Below, piece by piece: positions 8,356 to 17,089 of a stretch of 64,000 nt of DNA. The stretch's first letter is position 1. The number at the start of each line of letters is the position of its first letter. Source of the DNA: an uncultured Piscinibacter sp. (GTDB taxonomy: Bacteria; Pseudomonadota; Gammaproteobacteria; Burkholderiales; Burkholderiaceae_C). The translations under genes were made by a program, and so were the position numbers. Under the pieces are notes generated by a model. That model was not told the origin of the DNA and did no database searches. It was given only the letters and a program-made list of their open reading frames with translations. The stretch lies in NCBI RefSeq assembly GCF_937952055.1, contig NZ_CALFYO010000025.1:62001-126000 (forward strand), in the 5' to 3' direction.

Positions 8356-8889
8356 ATGCCCTCTCGCTTCCGCCTCGCCGCGTGCCTGTTGGCCTTCGCG
8401 TTCGCCGCTTCGGGCTGCGCATCTCTGCAGTCATCCGACAACTTCCTGGGCGTGATCACGCCTTACCGAGTCGAGGTCGTGCAGGGCAACGTCGTCACCA
8501 AGGAGCAGGCCGCGTTGATCAAGCCCGGCATGACGCGCGCCCAGGTGCGCGACATCCTCGGCTCGCCGCTGCTCGCCGACGCCTTCCATGCCGACCGCTG
8601 GGACTACGTCTTCACGATTCGCCGCCAGGGTACGGAGCCACAGCTGCGCCGCATCGTCGCGCGCTTCGATGGCGACTCGCTGAAGAGCCTGGACGCGAGC
8701 GCCGAGTTGCCGGCTGAGCGCGAGTTCGTCGCCTCGATCGACACGTTCAAGACCTCGCGCCAGGCGCCGCCGCTGGCGCTGACCGAGGATCAGCTGAAGT
8801 CCCTGCCGGTGCCCGAGAAGCCGCCCGCGACCGCCGCCGAACCGATCGGCCCGACGCGCAGCTACCCGCCACTGGAACCGGCCCGATGA
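8356..8889 (+). CDS. bamE: Outer membrane assembly lipoprotein BamE
   Basis: 177 residues. The signal peptide has a lipobox ending at the Cys of AASGC (near residue 20). The BamE/SmpA/OmlA core follows: GNVVTKEQAALIKPGMTRAQVRDILGSPLL, then WDYVF and a late strand with VARFDGD. It is part of the BAM complex that folds outer-membrane beta-barrels. The C-terminal proline-rich tail is longer than in E. coli BamE, as is usual in Burkholderiales. The stop overlaps dapB by ATGA. Confidence 0.94.
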   Translation: MPSRFRLAACLLAFAFAASGCASLQSSDNFLGVITPYRVEVVQGNVVTKEQAALIKPGMTRAQVRDILGSPLLADAFHADRWDYVFTIRRQGTEPQLRRIVARFDGDSLKSLDASAELPAEREFVASIDTFKTSRQAPPLALTEDQLKSLPVPEKPPATAAEPIGPTRSYPPLEPAR

Positions 8890-9692
8890 GCGCGCTGCGC
8901 ATCGCCGTGGCCGGCGCTTCCGGCCGCATGGGCCGCATGTTGATCGAGGCCGTGCGCGACGCCGACGACTTGGTGCTCGCCGGTGCGCTCGACATTGCCG
9001 CCAGTCCGGCAATCGGTCAGGACGCCGCTGCCTTTCTCGGCGGAAGCAGCGGCGTGGCGATCACCAGCGACCTGCGTGCCGGCTTGGCCGGCGCGCAGGT
9101 GCTCATCGACTTCACCCGGCCCGAGGGCACACTGGCCCACCTGGCGGCCTGTCACGAACTCGGCGTGAAGGCGGTGATCGGCACCACCGGCTTCAGCGAC
9201 GAGCAGAAGGCGCAGATCGCCGAGTACGCGAAGCGCAACGCCATCGTGCTGGCCCCGAACATGAGCGTGGGCGTGAACGTCGTCCTCAAGGTGCTGGAGG
9301 TCGCGGCGCGCGCGCTGAAGGAAGGCTACGACATCGAGATCATCGAGGCGCACCATCGCCACAAGGTCGATGCCCCCAGCGGCACAGCGCTGAAGATGGG
9401 CGAGGTGGTGGCCGCGGCGGTCGGCCGCGAGCTCAAGGATTGCGCCGTCTTCGCCCGCGAGGGCATCACCGGCGAGCGGGATCCGTCGTCGATCGGCTTC
9501 GCCACCGTGCGCGGCGGCGACATCGTCGGAGACCACACGGTGCTGTTCGCCGGCACCGGCGAGCGCGTCGAGATTCGCCACCAGGCCACCAGCCGCGCCA
9601 ACTTTGCGCAGGGCAGCCTGCGTGCCGCGCGGTTCCTGGCGTCCCGCGCCACCGGCCTGTACGGCATGGATGCCGTCCTGGGCCTTCGCTGA
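8886..9692 (+). CDS. dapB: 4-hydroxy-tetrahydrodipicolinate reductase DapB
   Basis: 268 residues. The NAD(P)H-binding motif GASGRMG is at residues 10-16. The catalytic region EAHHRHKVDAPSGTA is near residues 153-167 and holds the conserved His pair and Lys. It catalyses the second committed step of lysine/diaminopimelate synthesis. It is coupled to bamE upstream (ATGA) and overlaps exbB by one base (TGATG) downstream. Confidence 0.97.
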   Translation: MSALRIAVAGASGRMGRMLIEAVRDADDLVLAGALDIAASPAIGQDAAAFLGGSSGVAITSDLRAGLAGAQVLIDFTRPEGTLAHLAACHELGVKAVIGTTGFSDEQKAQIAEYAKRNAIVLAPNMSVGVNVVLKVLEVAARALKEGYDIEIIEAHHRHKVDAPSGTALKMGEVVAAAVGRELKDCAVFAREGITGERDPSSIGFATVRGGDIVGDHTVLFAGTGERVEIRHQATSRANFAQGSLRAARFLASRATGLYGMDAVLGLR

Positions 9693-10348
9693 TGGGCGGT
9701 CTGCCGCACTTCTGGGAGCAGGGCGACGCCATCACGCGCGGCGTGGCCGTGCTGCTGCTGGCCATGTCGGTGACTGCCTGGGTGCTGATCTTCTGGAAAG
9801 CCTGGCTGCTGCGCCGCGTGCGCCGCGACATCGCGCGCGCCGTGCCGGCTTTCTGGGCCGCGCCCTCGCTGGAGGCCGGCCGCCAGCAACTCGAGGCTTT
9901 CGACCGCGAGAGCGCGCTGAGGCCCTTGCTGGCCGCCGCCATCGCGGCGCCGCGCGCCGACACCCTGGAGTCGCGGGGCCAGATGGCCTCGCAGCTGACG
10001 CGCCGGCTGCGCGATGCGCTGCACGCAGTGCTGGCTCAGCTTCAGCTGGGTCAGGTGCTGCTCGCTTCGATCGGCAGCACGGCGCCCTTTGTCGGCCTGT
10101 TCGGCACCGTCTGGGGCATCTACCACGCGCTGGCGGCCATCTCGGCAGCCGGCGCGATCACCATCGAGAAGGTCTCCGGCCCGGTCGGCGAAGCGTTGGT
10201 CATGACGGCTGCCGGCCTTGCGGTCGCCATCCCCGCGGTGCTCGCCTACAACGTCTTCGGCAAGGTCGTCGGGGCCTGCGAGGCCGAGTTGGAGGGCTTC
10301 GCGCACGACCTGCGCGAGATGATCAGCGACAGCGTGACGGAGTCGTGA
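9692..10348 (+). CDS. MotA/TolQ/ExbB proton channel family protein
   Basis: 218 residues with three membrane segments: an N-terminal one (VAVLLLAMSVTAWVLIFWKAW), a cytoplasmic loop, and a pair around IGSTAPFVGLFGTVWGIYHAL and VGEALVMTAAGLAVAIPAVLAYN. The Pro/Gly/Thr residues of the channel are conserved. Together with the adjacent ExbD/TolR gene it forms a proton-motive-force-driven stator. No TonB or TolA lies nearby, so ExbB versus TolQ cannot be settled. The ATG overlaps the dapB stop. Confidence 0.88.
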   Translation: MGGLPHFWEQGDAITRGVAVLLLAMSVTAWVLIFWKAWLLRRVRRDIARAVPAFWAAPSLEAGRQQLEAFDRESALRPLLAAAIAAPRADTLESRGQMASQLTRRLRDALHAVLAQLQLGQVLLASIGSTAPFVGLFGTVWGIYHALAAISAAGAITIEKVSGPVGEALVMTAAGLAVAIPAVLAYNVFGKVVGACEAELEGFAHDLREMISDSVTES

Positions 10349-10428
10349 CGTGAGAGACCACGACGCACTTCGCTCGCGGCCCTCCGAGAGAGCGGTCAGC
10401 CGCCTAGGAACGACCGGCCGGTACTGAC

Positions 10429-10848
10429 ATGGCCTTCGGTCGTCTCGAGCGCAGCAGCGGCCCGCAGCCGATGAGCGACATCAACATGACGCCGCTGATC
10501 GACGTGATGCTGGTGCTGCTGGTCATCTTCATGATCACCGCACCGCTGATGACCTCCGCACTGCGGCTGGATCTGCCGAAGGCCGAAAGCGCGCAGCCCA
10601 GCGACGCGCCACAAGTCATCGAACTGGCCATCGATGCTCAGGGGCAGATGTTCATCGGCGACTTGCCGGCCGACGACGCGGCACTGAGCGAGCGCATCGC
10701 CGAGGCCGCCCGGCTGAACCCAGCCACCGAGGTGCAGTTTCGCGCCGACCGCAGCGTGCCCTACGGCCGCGTCGCCGAGTTGATCGGACGGGTGCAGAAA
10801 GGCGGGCTCAGCCGCATCGGCTTCGTGGCCGAGCCGGCATCGCGCTGA
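10429..10848 (+). CDS. ExbD/TolR family biopolymer transport protein
   Basis: 139 residues. One N-terminal membrane helix is preceded by the family signature MSDINMTPLIDVMLVLLVIFMI, in which the Asp of PLIDV is the proton-carrying residue. A periplasmic domain follows (VIELAIDAQGQMFIGD, ADRSVPYGRVAELIGRVQKGG). It is the partner of the ExbB-like channel 80 bp upstream. The order dapB-exbB-exbD-leuS is conserved in Burkholderiales. Confidence 0.9.
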   Translation: MAFGRLERSSGPQPMSDINMTPLIDVMLVLLVIFMITAPLMTSALRLDLPKAESAQPSDAPQVIELAIDAQGQMFIGDLPADDAALSERIAEAARLNPATEVQFRADRSVPYGRVAELIGRVQKGGLSRIGFVAEPASR

Positions 10849-10862
10849 ACTCGCCCCCTGCT

Positions 10863-11195
10863 TCAGCGAGCCGCGGCGACCGACAGCGACTCGGCCGGCG
10901 CGGGCGCCCAGCGCACCGAGGAGGGCGGCTGCACGAGGAAGTGGTTCGCGTCCACGGCCGGGGCGCCCTGGGCGCTGACGGCATCGGCAGGGTGCACCTG
11001 ATTGGCGTGGCCGGCGCGCTGGACGAGCCCGGCCGGGTGTCCGACGATGAAATGATTCGGGTCGATGCCCGCGGCAGCGGGCGAGGTGCCACCCAGCGCG
11101 GGGTGGGTGCCGAAGGTCTGAGCCTGGCTCTGGCTGGCCGCGGCGATGAGTGCAGCGGTGACGACCGCGGCATAGGCGAAACGGGCTGCATTCAT
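10863..11195 (-). CDS. Small secreted protein with two NHF[IL]V motifs
   Basis: 110 residues of unknown family. The N-terminus MNAARFAYAAVVTAALIAAASQSQAQ is a clear signal peptide with cleavage after AQA/Q. The mature part contains two imperfect copies of a short motif, DPNHFIVGHPAG and DANHFLVQPPSS, in an Ala/Pro-rich, probably disordered chain. A good Shine-Dalgarno (AGGAG) precedes the ATG, and a TATACT -10-like hexamer lies upstream on the minus strand (around 11256-11261). It is convergent with exbD and divergent from leuS. Function unknown. Confidence 0.65.
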   Translation of the reverse strand: MNAARFAYAAVVTAALIAAASQSQAQTFGTHPALGGTSPAAAGIDPNHFIVGHPAGLVQRAGHANQVHPADAVSAQGAPAVDANHFLVQPPSSVRWAPAPAESLSVAAAR

Positions 11196-11363
11196 GATGC
11201 GACTCCTGTCCTTGCCCGGCGGGGTGGTGCCGGGTGGGTTGCTAATAACGTATCAGTATAAACCCTAGGTTTCACCGCAGCATGCTCTGGATCAAGGGCC
11301 AGGCTACGGGCTCACCAGGAGCTCGGCCGCCCGCAGGCTGCGGGGGCTGCGCGGACCCCTTCC

Positions 11364-11369
11364 TATAAT
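11364..11369 (+). promoter_or_regulatory. -10 element of the leuS promoter
   Basis: Perfect TATAAT 30 bp before the leuS start codon, giving a leader of about 20 nt. No consensus -35 is visible at the usual spacing. Confidence 0.55.
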
Positions 11370-11398
11370 CGTCCGCCATTCGAGAAGCGCGCAGCGCC

Positions 11399-14029
11399 AT
11401 GCCCATGAGCCCCGACTTCAAGCCCAGCGAAATCGAGCGCGCCGCCCAGGCCGCGTGGAATGCCGCCGACGCCTACCGCGTCACCGAGGACGCGAGCCGC
11501 CCCAAGTTCTACGCCTGCTCGATGCTGCCCTACCCGAGCGGCAAGCTGCACATGGGTCATGTGCGCAACTACACCATCAACGACATGCTCACGCGCCAGC
11601 TGCGCATGAAGGGCATGAACGTGCTGATGCCGATGGGCTGGGACGCCTTCGGCCTGCCCGCCGAGAACGCAGCGATGAAGAACCGGGTCCCGCCGGCGCG
11701 CTGGACCTACGACAACATCGCCCACATGAAGGGCCAGATGAAGGCCATGGGCCTGGCGATCGACTGGAGCCGAGAGGTCGCCACCTGCTCTCCCGACTAC
11801 TACAAGTGGAACCAGTGGCTGTTCCTGAAGATGCTCGAGGCCGGCATCGCCGAGCGCCGCACGCAGGTGGTCAACTGGGATCCGGTCGACCAGACCGTGC
11901 TGGCCAACGAGCAGGTCATCGACGGCCGCGGCTGGCGCAGCGGCGCGCCGGTCGAGAAGCGCGAGATCCCCGGCTACTACCTGAAGATCACGCAGTACGC
12001 CGAGGAACTGCTCGAGCACGTGCAGCTGCACCTGCCCGGCTGGCCCGAGCGCGTCAAGCTGATGCAGGAGAACTGGATCGGCAAGAGCGAGGGAGTGCGA
12101 TTCGCCTTCACGCACGACGTCCGCGGTGCCGATGGCGCGCGGATCGGCGATGGACGCCTGTACGTCTTCACGACGCGTGCCGACACCATCATGGGCGTGA
12201 CCTTCTGCGCCGTGGCGCCCGAACATCCCTTGGCCCTGCACGCGGCGCAGTCGAACCCCGCCGTGGCGGCCTTCCTCGAGGAATGCAAGGCCGGCGGCAC
12301 CACCGAGGCCGAACTCGCCACGCAGGACAAGAAAGGCGTGCCGACCGGCCTCGTCGTCGAGCACCCGCTGACCCACGAGAAGGTGCCCGTGTGGGTGGGC
12401 AACTACGTGCTGATGGGCTACGGGGACGGCGCGGTGATGGGCGTCCCCGGCCACGACGAGCGCGACTTCGCGTTCGCGAAGAAGTACGGCATCGACATCC
12501 TGCAGGTCATCCACGTCGACGGCGAGCCGCACTTCAGCTACGACCACTGGCAGGACTGGTACGCCGACAAGTCGCGCGGCGTGACGGTCAACTCCGACCT
12601 GTACAGCGGCTTGACCTACCAGCAGGCGGTCGATGCGGTGGCCAAGGCGCTGTCCGCCAAGGGACTGGGGGAGAAGAAGACCACCTGGCGACTGCGCGAC
12701 TGGGGCATCAGCCGCCAGCGCTACTGGGGCACGCCGATCCCGATCATCCACTGCGACGACTGCGGCAGCGTGCCTGTGCCAGAGAAGGACCTGCCGGTGG
12801 TGCTGCCCGAGGACCTGATTCCCGACGGCTCGGGCAACCCGCTGAACAAGTGCGATGCCTTCCTGAAGGTGGCGTGTCCGAGCTGCGGCAAGTCCGCGCA
12901 GCGCGAGACCGACACGATGGACACCTTCGTGGATTCGTCGTGGTACTTCATGCGCTACTGCGACCCGAAGAACGACCTGGCCATGGTCGGCGCCGGCACG
13001 CAGTACTGGATGCCGATGGACCAGTACATCGGCGGCATCGAGCACGCCATCCTGCACCTGCTGTACGCGCGCTTCTGGACCAAGGTGATGCGCGACCTGA
13101 AGCTGGTCAGGGTCGACGAGCCGTTCACGCGGCTGCTCACGCAGGGCATGGTGCTGAACCACATCTACTCGCGCAAGGGCGAGAAGGGCGGCATCGAGTA
13201 CTTCTGGCCGCACGAGGTGGAGAACACCTACGACGAGGGCGGCCGCATCACCGGCGCGAAGCTCAAGTGCGACGGCTCGGCCGTGACCTACGAGGGCGTG
13301 GGCACGATGTCGAAATCGAAGAACAACGGCGTCGACCCGCAGGACCTGATCGACCGCTACGGTGCCGACACCGCGCGGCTGTTCGTCATGTTCGCCTCGC
13401 CGCCCGAGCAGACGCTGGAATGGAACGACGCCGGCGTCGAGGGCGCCAACCGCTTCCTGCGCCGGCTGTGGAACTTCGGCGTGAAGAACGCGCAAGGCAT
13501 GCGTGACGCGGGTGCACTGAGTGGCGCGCTCGACGATGACGCCAAGGCGCTGCGCCGCGAGGTCCACGGCGTGCTGCGCCAGGTGAGCTACGACTACGAG
13601 CGCATGCAGTACAACACCGTGGTCTCCGGCGCGATGAAACTGCTCAACGCGCTGGAAGGCTACAAAGGCCATGCGGGCGCGGTGCTGCGCGAAGGCTTCG
13701 GCATCCTGCTGCGAGCGCTCTACCCGGCCTGCCCGCACACCAGCTGGGTGCTGTGGACCGAGCTCGGCTACGCGAAGGAGTTCGGTGACCTGCTCGACGC
13801 ACCCTGGCCGCAGGTCGACGAGGCCGCGCTGGTGCAGGACCGCATCGAGCTCATGCTGCAGGTCAACGGCAAGCTGCGCGGTTCGATCCAGGTGCCAGCC
13901 GACGCCGACAAGGCGGCGATCGAGGCCGCGGCGATCGCCAGCCCGGACTTCCAGAAGTTCTCGCAGGGCCTGGGCATCAAGAAGGTGATCGTGATCGCCG
14001 GTCGCTTGGTGAACGTGGTCGTCGGATGA
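11399..14029 (+). CDS. leuS: Leucyl-tRNA synthetase
   Basis: 876 residues, class I aminoacyl-tRNA synthetase. The HIGH-type motif is HMGH at residues 51-54 within PYPSGKLHMGHVRN. The KMSKS motif appears as MSKSK from residue 637. The editing (CP1) domain holds the TTRADTIMGVTF stretch, and C-terminal LQVNGKLRGSI is typical of bacterial LeuRS. The start may be ATG 11399 or ATG 11405 (MSPDF). The stop overlaps the lptE start (ATGATG). Confidence 0.98.
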   Translation: MPMSPDFKPSEIERAAQAAWNAADAYRVTEDASRPKFYACSMLPYPSGKLHMGHVRNYTINDMLTRQLRMKGMNVLMPMGWDAFGLPAENAAMKNRVPPARWTYDNIAHMKGQMKAMGLAIDWSREVATCSPDYYKWNQWLFLKMLEAGIAERRTQVVNWDPVDQTVLANEQVIDGRGWRSGAPVEKREIPGYYLKITQYAEELLEHVQLHLPGWPERVKLMQENWIGKSEGVRFAFTHDVRGADGARIGDGRLYVFTTRADTIMGVTFCAVAPEHPLALHAAQSNPAVAAFLEECKAGGTTEAELATQDKKGVPTGLVVEHPLTHEKVPVWVGNYVLMGYGDGAVMGVPGHDERDFAFAKKYGIDILQVIHVDGEPHFSYDHWQDWYADKSRGVTVNSDLYSGLTYQQAVDAVAKALSAKGLGEKKTTWRLRDWGISRQRYWGTPIPIIHCDDCGSVPVPEKDLPVVLPEDLIPDGSGNPLNKCDAFLKVACPSCGKSAQRETDTMDTFVDSSWYFMRYCDPKNDLAMVGAGTQYWMPMDQYIGGIEHAILHLLYARFWTKVMRDLKLVRVDEPFTRLLTQGMVLNHIYSRKGEKGGIEYFWPHEVENTYDEGGRITGAKLKCDGSAVTYEGVGTMSKSKNNGVDPQDLIDRYGADTARLFVMFASPPEQTLEWNDAGVEGANRFLRRLWNFGVKNAQGMRDAGALSGALDDDAKALRREVHGVLRQVSYDYERMQYNTVVSGAMKLLNALEGYKGHAGAVLREGFGILLRALYPACPHTSWVLWTELGYAKEFGDLLDAPWPQVDEAALVQDRIELMLQVNGKLRGSIQVPADADKAAIEAAAIASPDFQKFSQGLGIKKVIVIAGRLVNVVVG

Positions 14030-14589
14030 TGTCCGCCCCCCAGTCGCTGCGCTCCTGCCCCCAGGGGGCGCCAGCCGGCTTGGGGCGGCCCGGCGCCGGC
14101 CATCGGCGCCGTTCGTTGCTGCTGCTCGGCTTCGCTTCACTTGCCGGCTGCGGCTTCGAATTGCGCCGCGCACCGCAGATGCGCTTCAACAGCATCGCGC
14201 TCGCGGGCTTTGCAGCGAAGTCGCCGCTGGCCGAGGAACTGCGCCTGAGCATCGGCAGCAGCCCGACCACCCGCCTGGTCGAGGCGGCATCGCAGGCGCA
14301 GGTGGTGCTGGAATCGCTCGCCGACGGGCGCGAGAAGAGCGTGGTGGCGAGCACGGCCTTCGGCGAGGTGCGCGAGCTGCAGCTGCGCTCGCGCTTCAGT
14401 TTCCGTCTGCGCACGCCACAGGGCCGCGAGCTGATTCCCGCCACCGAGATCCTGCTGTCGCGCGACATGAGCTATCGTGAGAGCGCCGCCCTGGCGAAGG
14501 AGCAGGAAGAGGCGGCGCTGTACCGCTCGATGCAGAACGACATCGTGGCGCAGGTGATGCGGCGGCTCGCGGCCGTGCCAGCGCCCTGA
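14026..14589 (+). CDS. lptE: LPS-assembly lipoprotein LptE
   Basis: Partner of LptD in the outer-membrane LPS translocon. A lipobox (LAGC) lies in HRRRSLLLLGFASLAGC, putting the acylated Cys at residue 42 if translation starts at ATG 14026. FELRRAPQMRFNSIAL follows, as in other LptE proteins. The first 25 or so residues before the signal peptide are odd: they are encoded by an intergenic-type repeat (14032-14098). The true start may therefore be a non-ATG codon closer to the Arg-rich n-region. It overlaps leuS and lies 11 bp from holA. Confidence 0.9.
   Translation: MMSAPQSLRSCPQGAPAGLGRPGAGHRRRSLLLLGFASLAGCGFELRRAPQMRFNSIALAGFAAKSPLAEELRLSIGSSPTTRLVEAASQAQVVLESLADGREKSVVASTAFGEVRELQLRSRFSFRLRTPQGRELIPATEILLSRDMSYRESAALAKEQEEAALYRSMQNDIVAQVMRRLAAVPAP
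14032..14098. repeat. GC-rich repeat element lying inside the lptE 5' region
   Basis: Resembles the intergenic repeats common in Burkholderiales genomes. A run of C is followed by a CGCTGCGCTCC arm, a CCCCCAGGGGG palindrome, and GCCAGCCGGCTTGGGGCGGCC. The element at 53984-54096 shows the same layout (C-run, GCGCTCC, CCCCTCGAGGGG, GCCAGCGGACCGGCCAAGCCGG). Judged by eye, not by alignment. Confidence 0.5.
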
Positions 14590-14600
14590 ACGGACAGCCC

Positions 14601-15701
14601 ATGCAGCTCCGCGCCGATCAATTGCCGCAGCACCTGGCCAAGGGTCTGCGGCCGCTGTACACCGTCTGGGGCGACGAGCCGCTGCTCGCGCAGGAGGCCG
14701 GCGATGCGATCCGCGCGGCGGCGCGCGCGGCCGGCTGCACCGAGCGTCAGGTGCACACCGTCAGCGGCGTGCACTTCGACTGGAGCAGTCTGCTCGGCGC
14801 CGCGCAGGCCATGAGCCTGTTCGCCGACCGCCAGCTGATCGAGATCCGCATCCCCAGCGGCAAACCGGGCAAGGACGGCTCAGAGGCGCTGCAGCGCTAC
14901 TGCGAGTGCCTCGGCGAGGACGTCGTCACGCTGGTGCAGTTGCCCAGGCTCGACCGCACCCAGCAGAACAGCGGCTGGTTCAGCGCGCTCGACGCCGCCG
15001 GTGTGACGGTGCGCGTCGACCCGGTCGAGCGCAAGGCGCTGCCGCAATGGATCGCACAGCGGCTCGCTCAGCAAGGCCAGCGCGTGCAGGGCGGTGACGC
15101 AGGCCAGCGCACCCTCGCCTTCTTCGCCGACCGCGTCGAAGGCAACCTGCTTGCCGCCCACCAGGAGATCCAGAAGCTCGGCCTGCTCTACCCGGCCGGC
15201 GAACTGGACTTCGAGCAGATCGAGTCGGCGGTGCTCAACGTGGCGCGCTACGACGTGTTCAAGCTCGGCGAGGCCGTGCTCGCCGGCCAGGTGGCGCGCG
15301 CGTTGCGCATGCTCGAGGGCCTGCAGGCCGAGGGCGAGGCGGCGGTGCTGGTGCACTGGACGCTGGCCGAGGACATTCGCGCGCTCAAGCGCGTGCGCGA
15401 CGCGGTCAACGGGGGCAAGCCGCTGCCGATGGCGCTGCGCGAGAACCGCGTCTGGGGCGTTCGCGAGCGCCTGTTCGAACGCGCCGTGCCGCTGCTCACC
15501 GACAACGGCCTGGCCGCGCTGCTCGACGCCGCCCAGGTGTGCGACGGTCTGGTCAAGGGCCTGCGTCACCCGGACTGGCCGCTCGACGCCTGGGAATCGC
15601 TGCGCCGCCTGGTGCTGATGCTGATCGAGCAGCTCGGCAGCGCCGCACCGGCCGGCGGACGCGGACGCGTCGTCTCGACGCGGCTGGCGCTGGGCGCCTG
15701 A
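14601..15701 (+). CDS. holA: DNA polymerase III delta subunit HolA
   Basis: 366 residues of the clamp-loader delta subunit. It opens MQLRADQLPQHLAKGLRPLYTVWGDEPLLAQEAGDAIR, the family's N-terminal nucleotide-fold start with a degenerate P-loop. Later come ALPQWIAQRLAQQG, LAFFADRVEGNLLAAHQEIQKL and a C-terminal LVLMLIEQLG helix. It opens the beta clamp together with tau/gamma and delta'. It closes the leuS-lptE-holA operon. proA, often next in Burkholderiales, is absent, and a convergent reductase gene follows. Confidence 0.95.
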   Translation: MQLRADQLPQHLAKGLRPLYTVWGDEPLLAQEAGDAIRAAARAAGCTERQVHTVSGVHFDWSSLLGAAQAMSLFADRQLIEIRIPSGKPGKDGSEALQRYCECLGEDVVTLVQLPRLDRTQQNSGWFSALDAAGVTVRVDPVERKALPQWIAQRLAQQGQRVQGGDAGQRTLAFFADRVEGNLLAAHQEIQKLGLLYPAGELDFEQIESAVLNVARYDVFKLGEAVLAGQVARALRMLEGLQAEGEAAVLVHWTLAEDIRALKRVRDAVNGGKPLPMALRENRVWGVRERLFERAVPLLTDNGLAALLDAAQVCDGLVKGLRHPDWPLDAWESLRRLVLMLIEQLGSAAPAGGRGRVVSTRLALGA

Positions 15702-15710
15702 GGCAAGAAC

Positions 15711-16604
15711 TCAGTAGCCGCGCGATCGGTCGACCTGGTACTCGACCAGCAGGCCGGCGCGGAAGCGCTTCACGTTGGCCGCCGCGACGGCGGCCGCGCT
15801 GCGCGCATCGGTCGCCGCGGCCACATGCGGCAGCACGGTGACGCGCGGGTGCGACCAGAAACGGTGTCCGGGCGGCAGCGGTTCCTCGCCGAAGACATCC
15901 AGCACGGCATGGCGCAGACGCCCACCGTCCAGCGCCGCGAGCAGGTCCGCCTCGACGACGTGGCCGCCGCGCGCCAGGTTCACCAGGCTGGCGCCGGGCC
16001 GCATCGCCGCGAGCGTGGCGGCGTCGAAGAGGCCACGCGTGGCCGGCGTCAACGGCAGCAGGTTGATCACCACGAGCGCTCCCGCCAGCCGCGGCATCAG
16101 CGCGCCGTCGCGCGAACCCCAGGCCTCGACGGGAAAGCCGTTGGCGGCCAGCCGGCGCTGTACCGCGCCACCCATCTGACCACGGCCGAGCACCAGCACC
16201 GGCATCTCGTCGGCGCGCCGCTGCGGATGCGGCAGCCATTGCGCACGCGACTGCTGGCGCGCGTAGTCGAAGAAGTCGCGCTGCAGCGAGAGCACCGCCC
16301 ACAGCGCCGTCTCGGCCATTGCCTCGTTCATCGCCGGATCGACCATGCGCGCGATCGGCACCTGGGCCGGTATGCTCGCATCGGCGAGCAGCCGTTCGAC
16401 GCCGGCCCACAGCGACTGGATCAGGCGCAGCCGCGGCAGGCCCTGCAGCGCGCCGGGGGGCGGGTTGGCGACGATCGCGACGTCGGCATCGGCGGCCCCG
16501 GCACGATCGGTGACGAAGGTCTCCGCCGGCAGCGCCGCGCGCAACAGCGCGAGCCACTCGTCGCGCTCGCCGGCGTCGAACTGCCCCGTCAGCAGGATGC
16601 TCAT
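15711..16604 (-). CDS. ghrA: Glyoxylate/hydroxypyruvate reductase A (D-2-hydroxyacid dehydrogenase)
   Basis: 297 residues. The NAD(P) motif VLGRGQMGGAVQRRLAANGF is in the middle of the chain. The conserved Arg lies in NLARGGHVVEADLLAAL, the Glu in DVFGEEPLPPGHRFW and the catalytic His in VTVLPHVAAAT. The enzyme reduces glyoxylate and hydroxypyruvate. It is the last gene of the minus-strand run thiL-pgpA-cinA-ghrA and its ATG overlaps the cinA stop (ATGA). Confidence 0.88.
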   Translation of the reverse strand: MSILLTGQFDAGERDEWLALLRAALPAETFVTDRAGAADADVAIVANPPPGALQGLPRLRLIQSLWAGVERLLADASIPAQVPIARMVDPAMNEAMAETALWAVLSLQRDFFDYARQQSRAQWLPHPQRRADEMPVLVLGRGQMGGAVQRRLAANGFPVEAWGSRDGALMPRLAGALVVINLLPLTPATRGLFDAATLAAMRPGASLVNLARGGHVVEADLLAALDGGRLRHAVLDVFGEEPLPPGHRFWSHPRVTVLPHVAAATDARSAAAVAAANVKRFRAGLLVEYQVDRSRGY

Positions 16605-17089
16605 GCCGCCGCCATCGCGGCGCGCAGCCGGACCAGCGCTTGCTGCACCGTCTGCTCACGCACCGCCGCGCGGTCGCCGTCGAACTGAAGCCGCTCGGCG
16701 AGCAGGACACGGCCATGGCGGGCGAGCGCCAGCCACACCGTGCCCACCGGCTTGCCCGGTACCGCGCCGCTCGGGCCGGCGATGCCGGTGACCGCCACCG
16801 CCCAGTCGGCGTGGGAACGCGCCAGCGCACCCTCGGCCATCGCGCGCACCACCGGCTCGCTGACCGCGCCGTTCGCCGCGATCAGTTCCGCCGGCACGCC
16901 GATCGCCTCGGTCTTCGCCTCGTTCGAGTAGGTGACGAAGCCGCGCTCGAACCAGTCGCTCGATCCCGCCACCGCGGTGCAAGCCGCCGCGATCAGCCCG
17001 CCCGTGCAGGACTCGGCGGTGGCGAGCTTCTCGCCGCGCGCGCGCAGCGCCTCGCCGAGGGCGAGCACGTCGGCCTCGAAGCGCTTCAC
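16601..17089 (-). CDS. pncC: Nicotinamide-nucleotide amidohydrolase (CinA C-terminal domain family)
   Basis: 162 residues: the stand-alone CinA C-terminal domain. Signature residues are the Ser-Cys in KLATAESCTGGLIAAACTAVAGSS, the following FVTYSNEAK, and AVAVTGIAGPSGAVPGKPVGTVW. It deamidates NMN to NaMN in pyridine-nucleotide salvage. No ATG is available; I chose the GTG whose last two bases overlap the pgpA stop (GTGA at 17089-17086). Two further GTG codons lie just upstream. Confidence 0.92.
   Translation of the reverse strand: MKRFEADVLALGEALRARGEKLATAESCTGGLIAAACTAVAGSSDWFERGFVTYSNEAKTEAIGVPAELIAANGAVSEPVVRAMAEGALARSHADWAVAVTGIAGPSGAVPGKPVGTVWLALARHGRVLLAERLQFDGDRAAVREQTVQQALVRLRAAMAAA

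Noticed and set aside
11363..14173. A 936-codon minus-strand open frame opposite leuS
   Set aside because: leuS on the plus strand carries all class I synthetase motifs; the antisense frame is low-complexity and starts and ends without signals.
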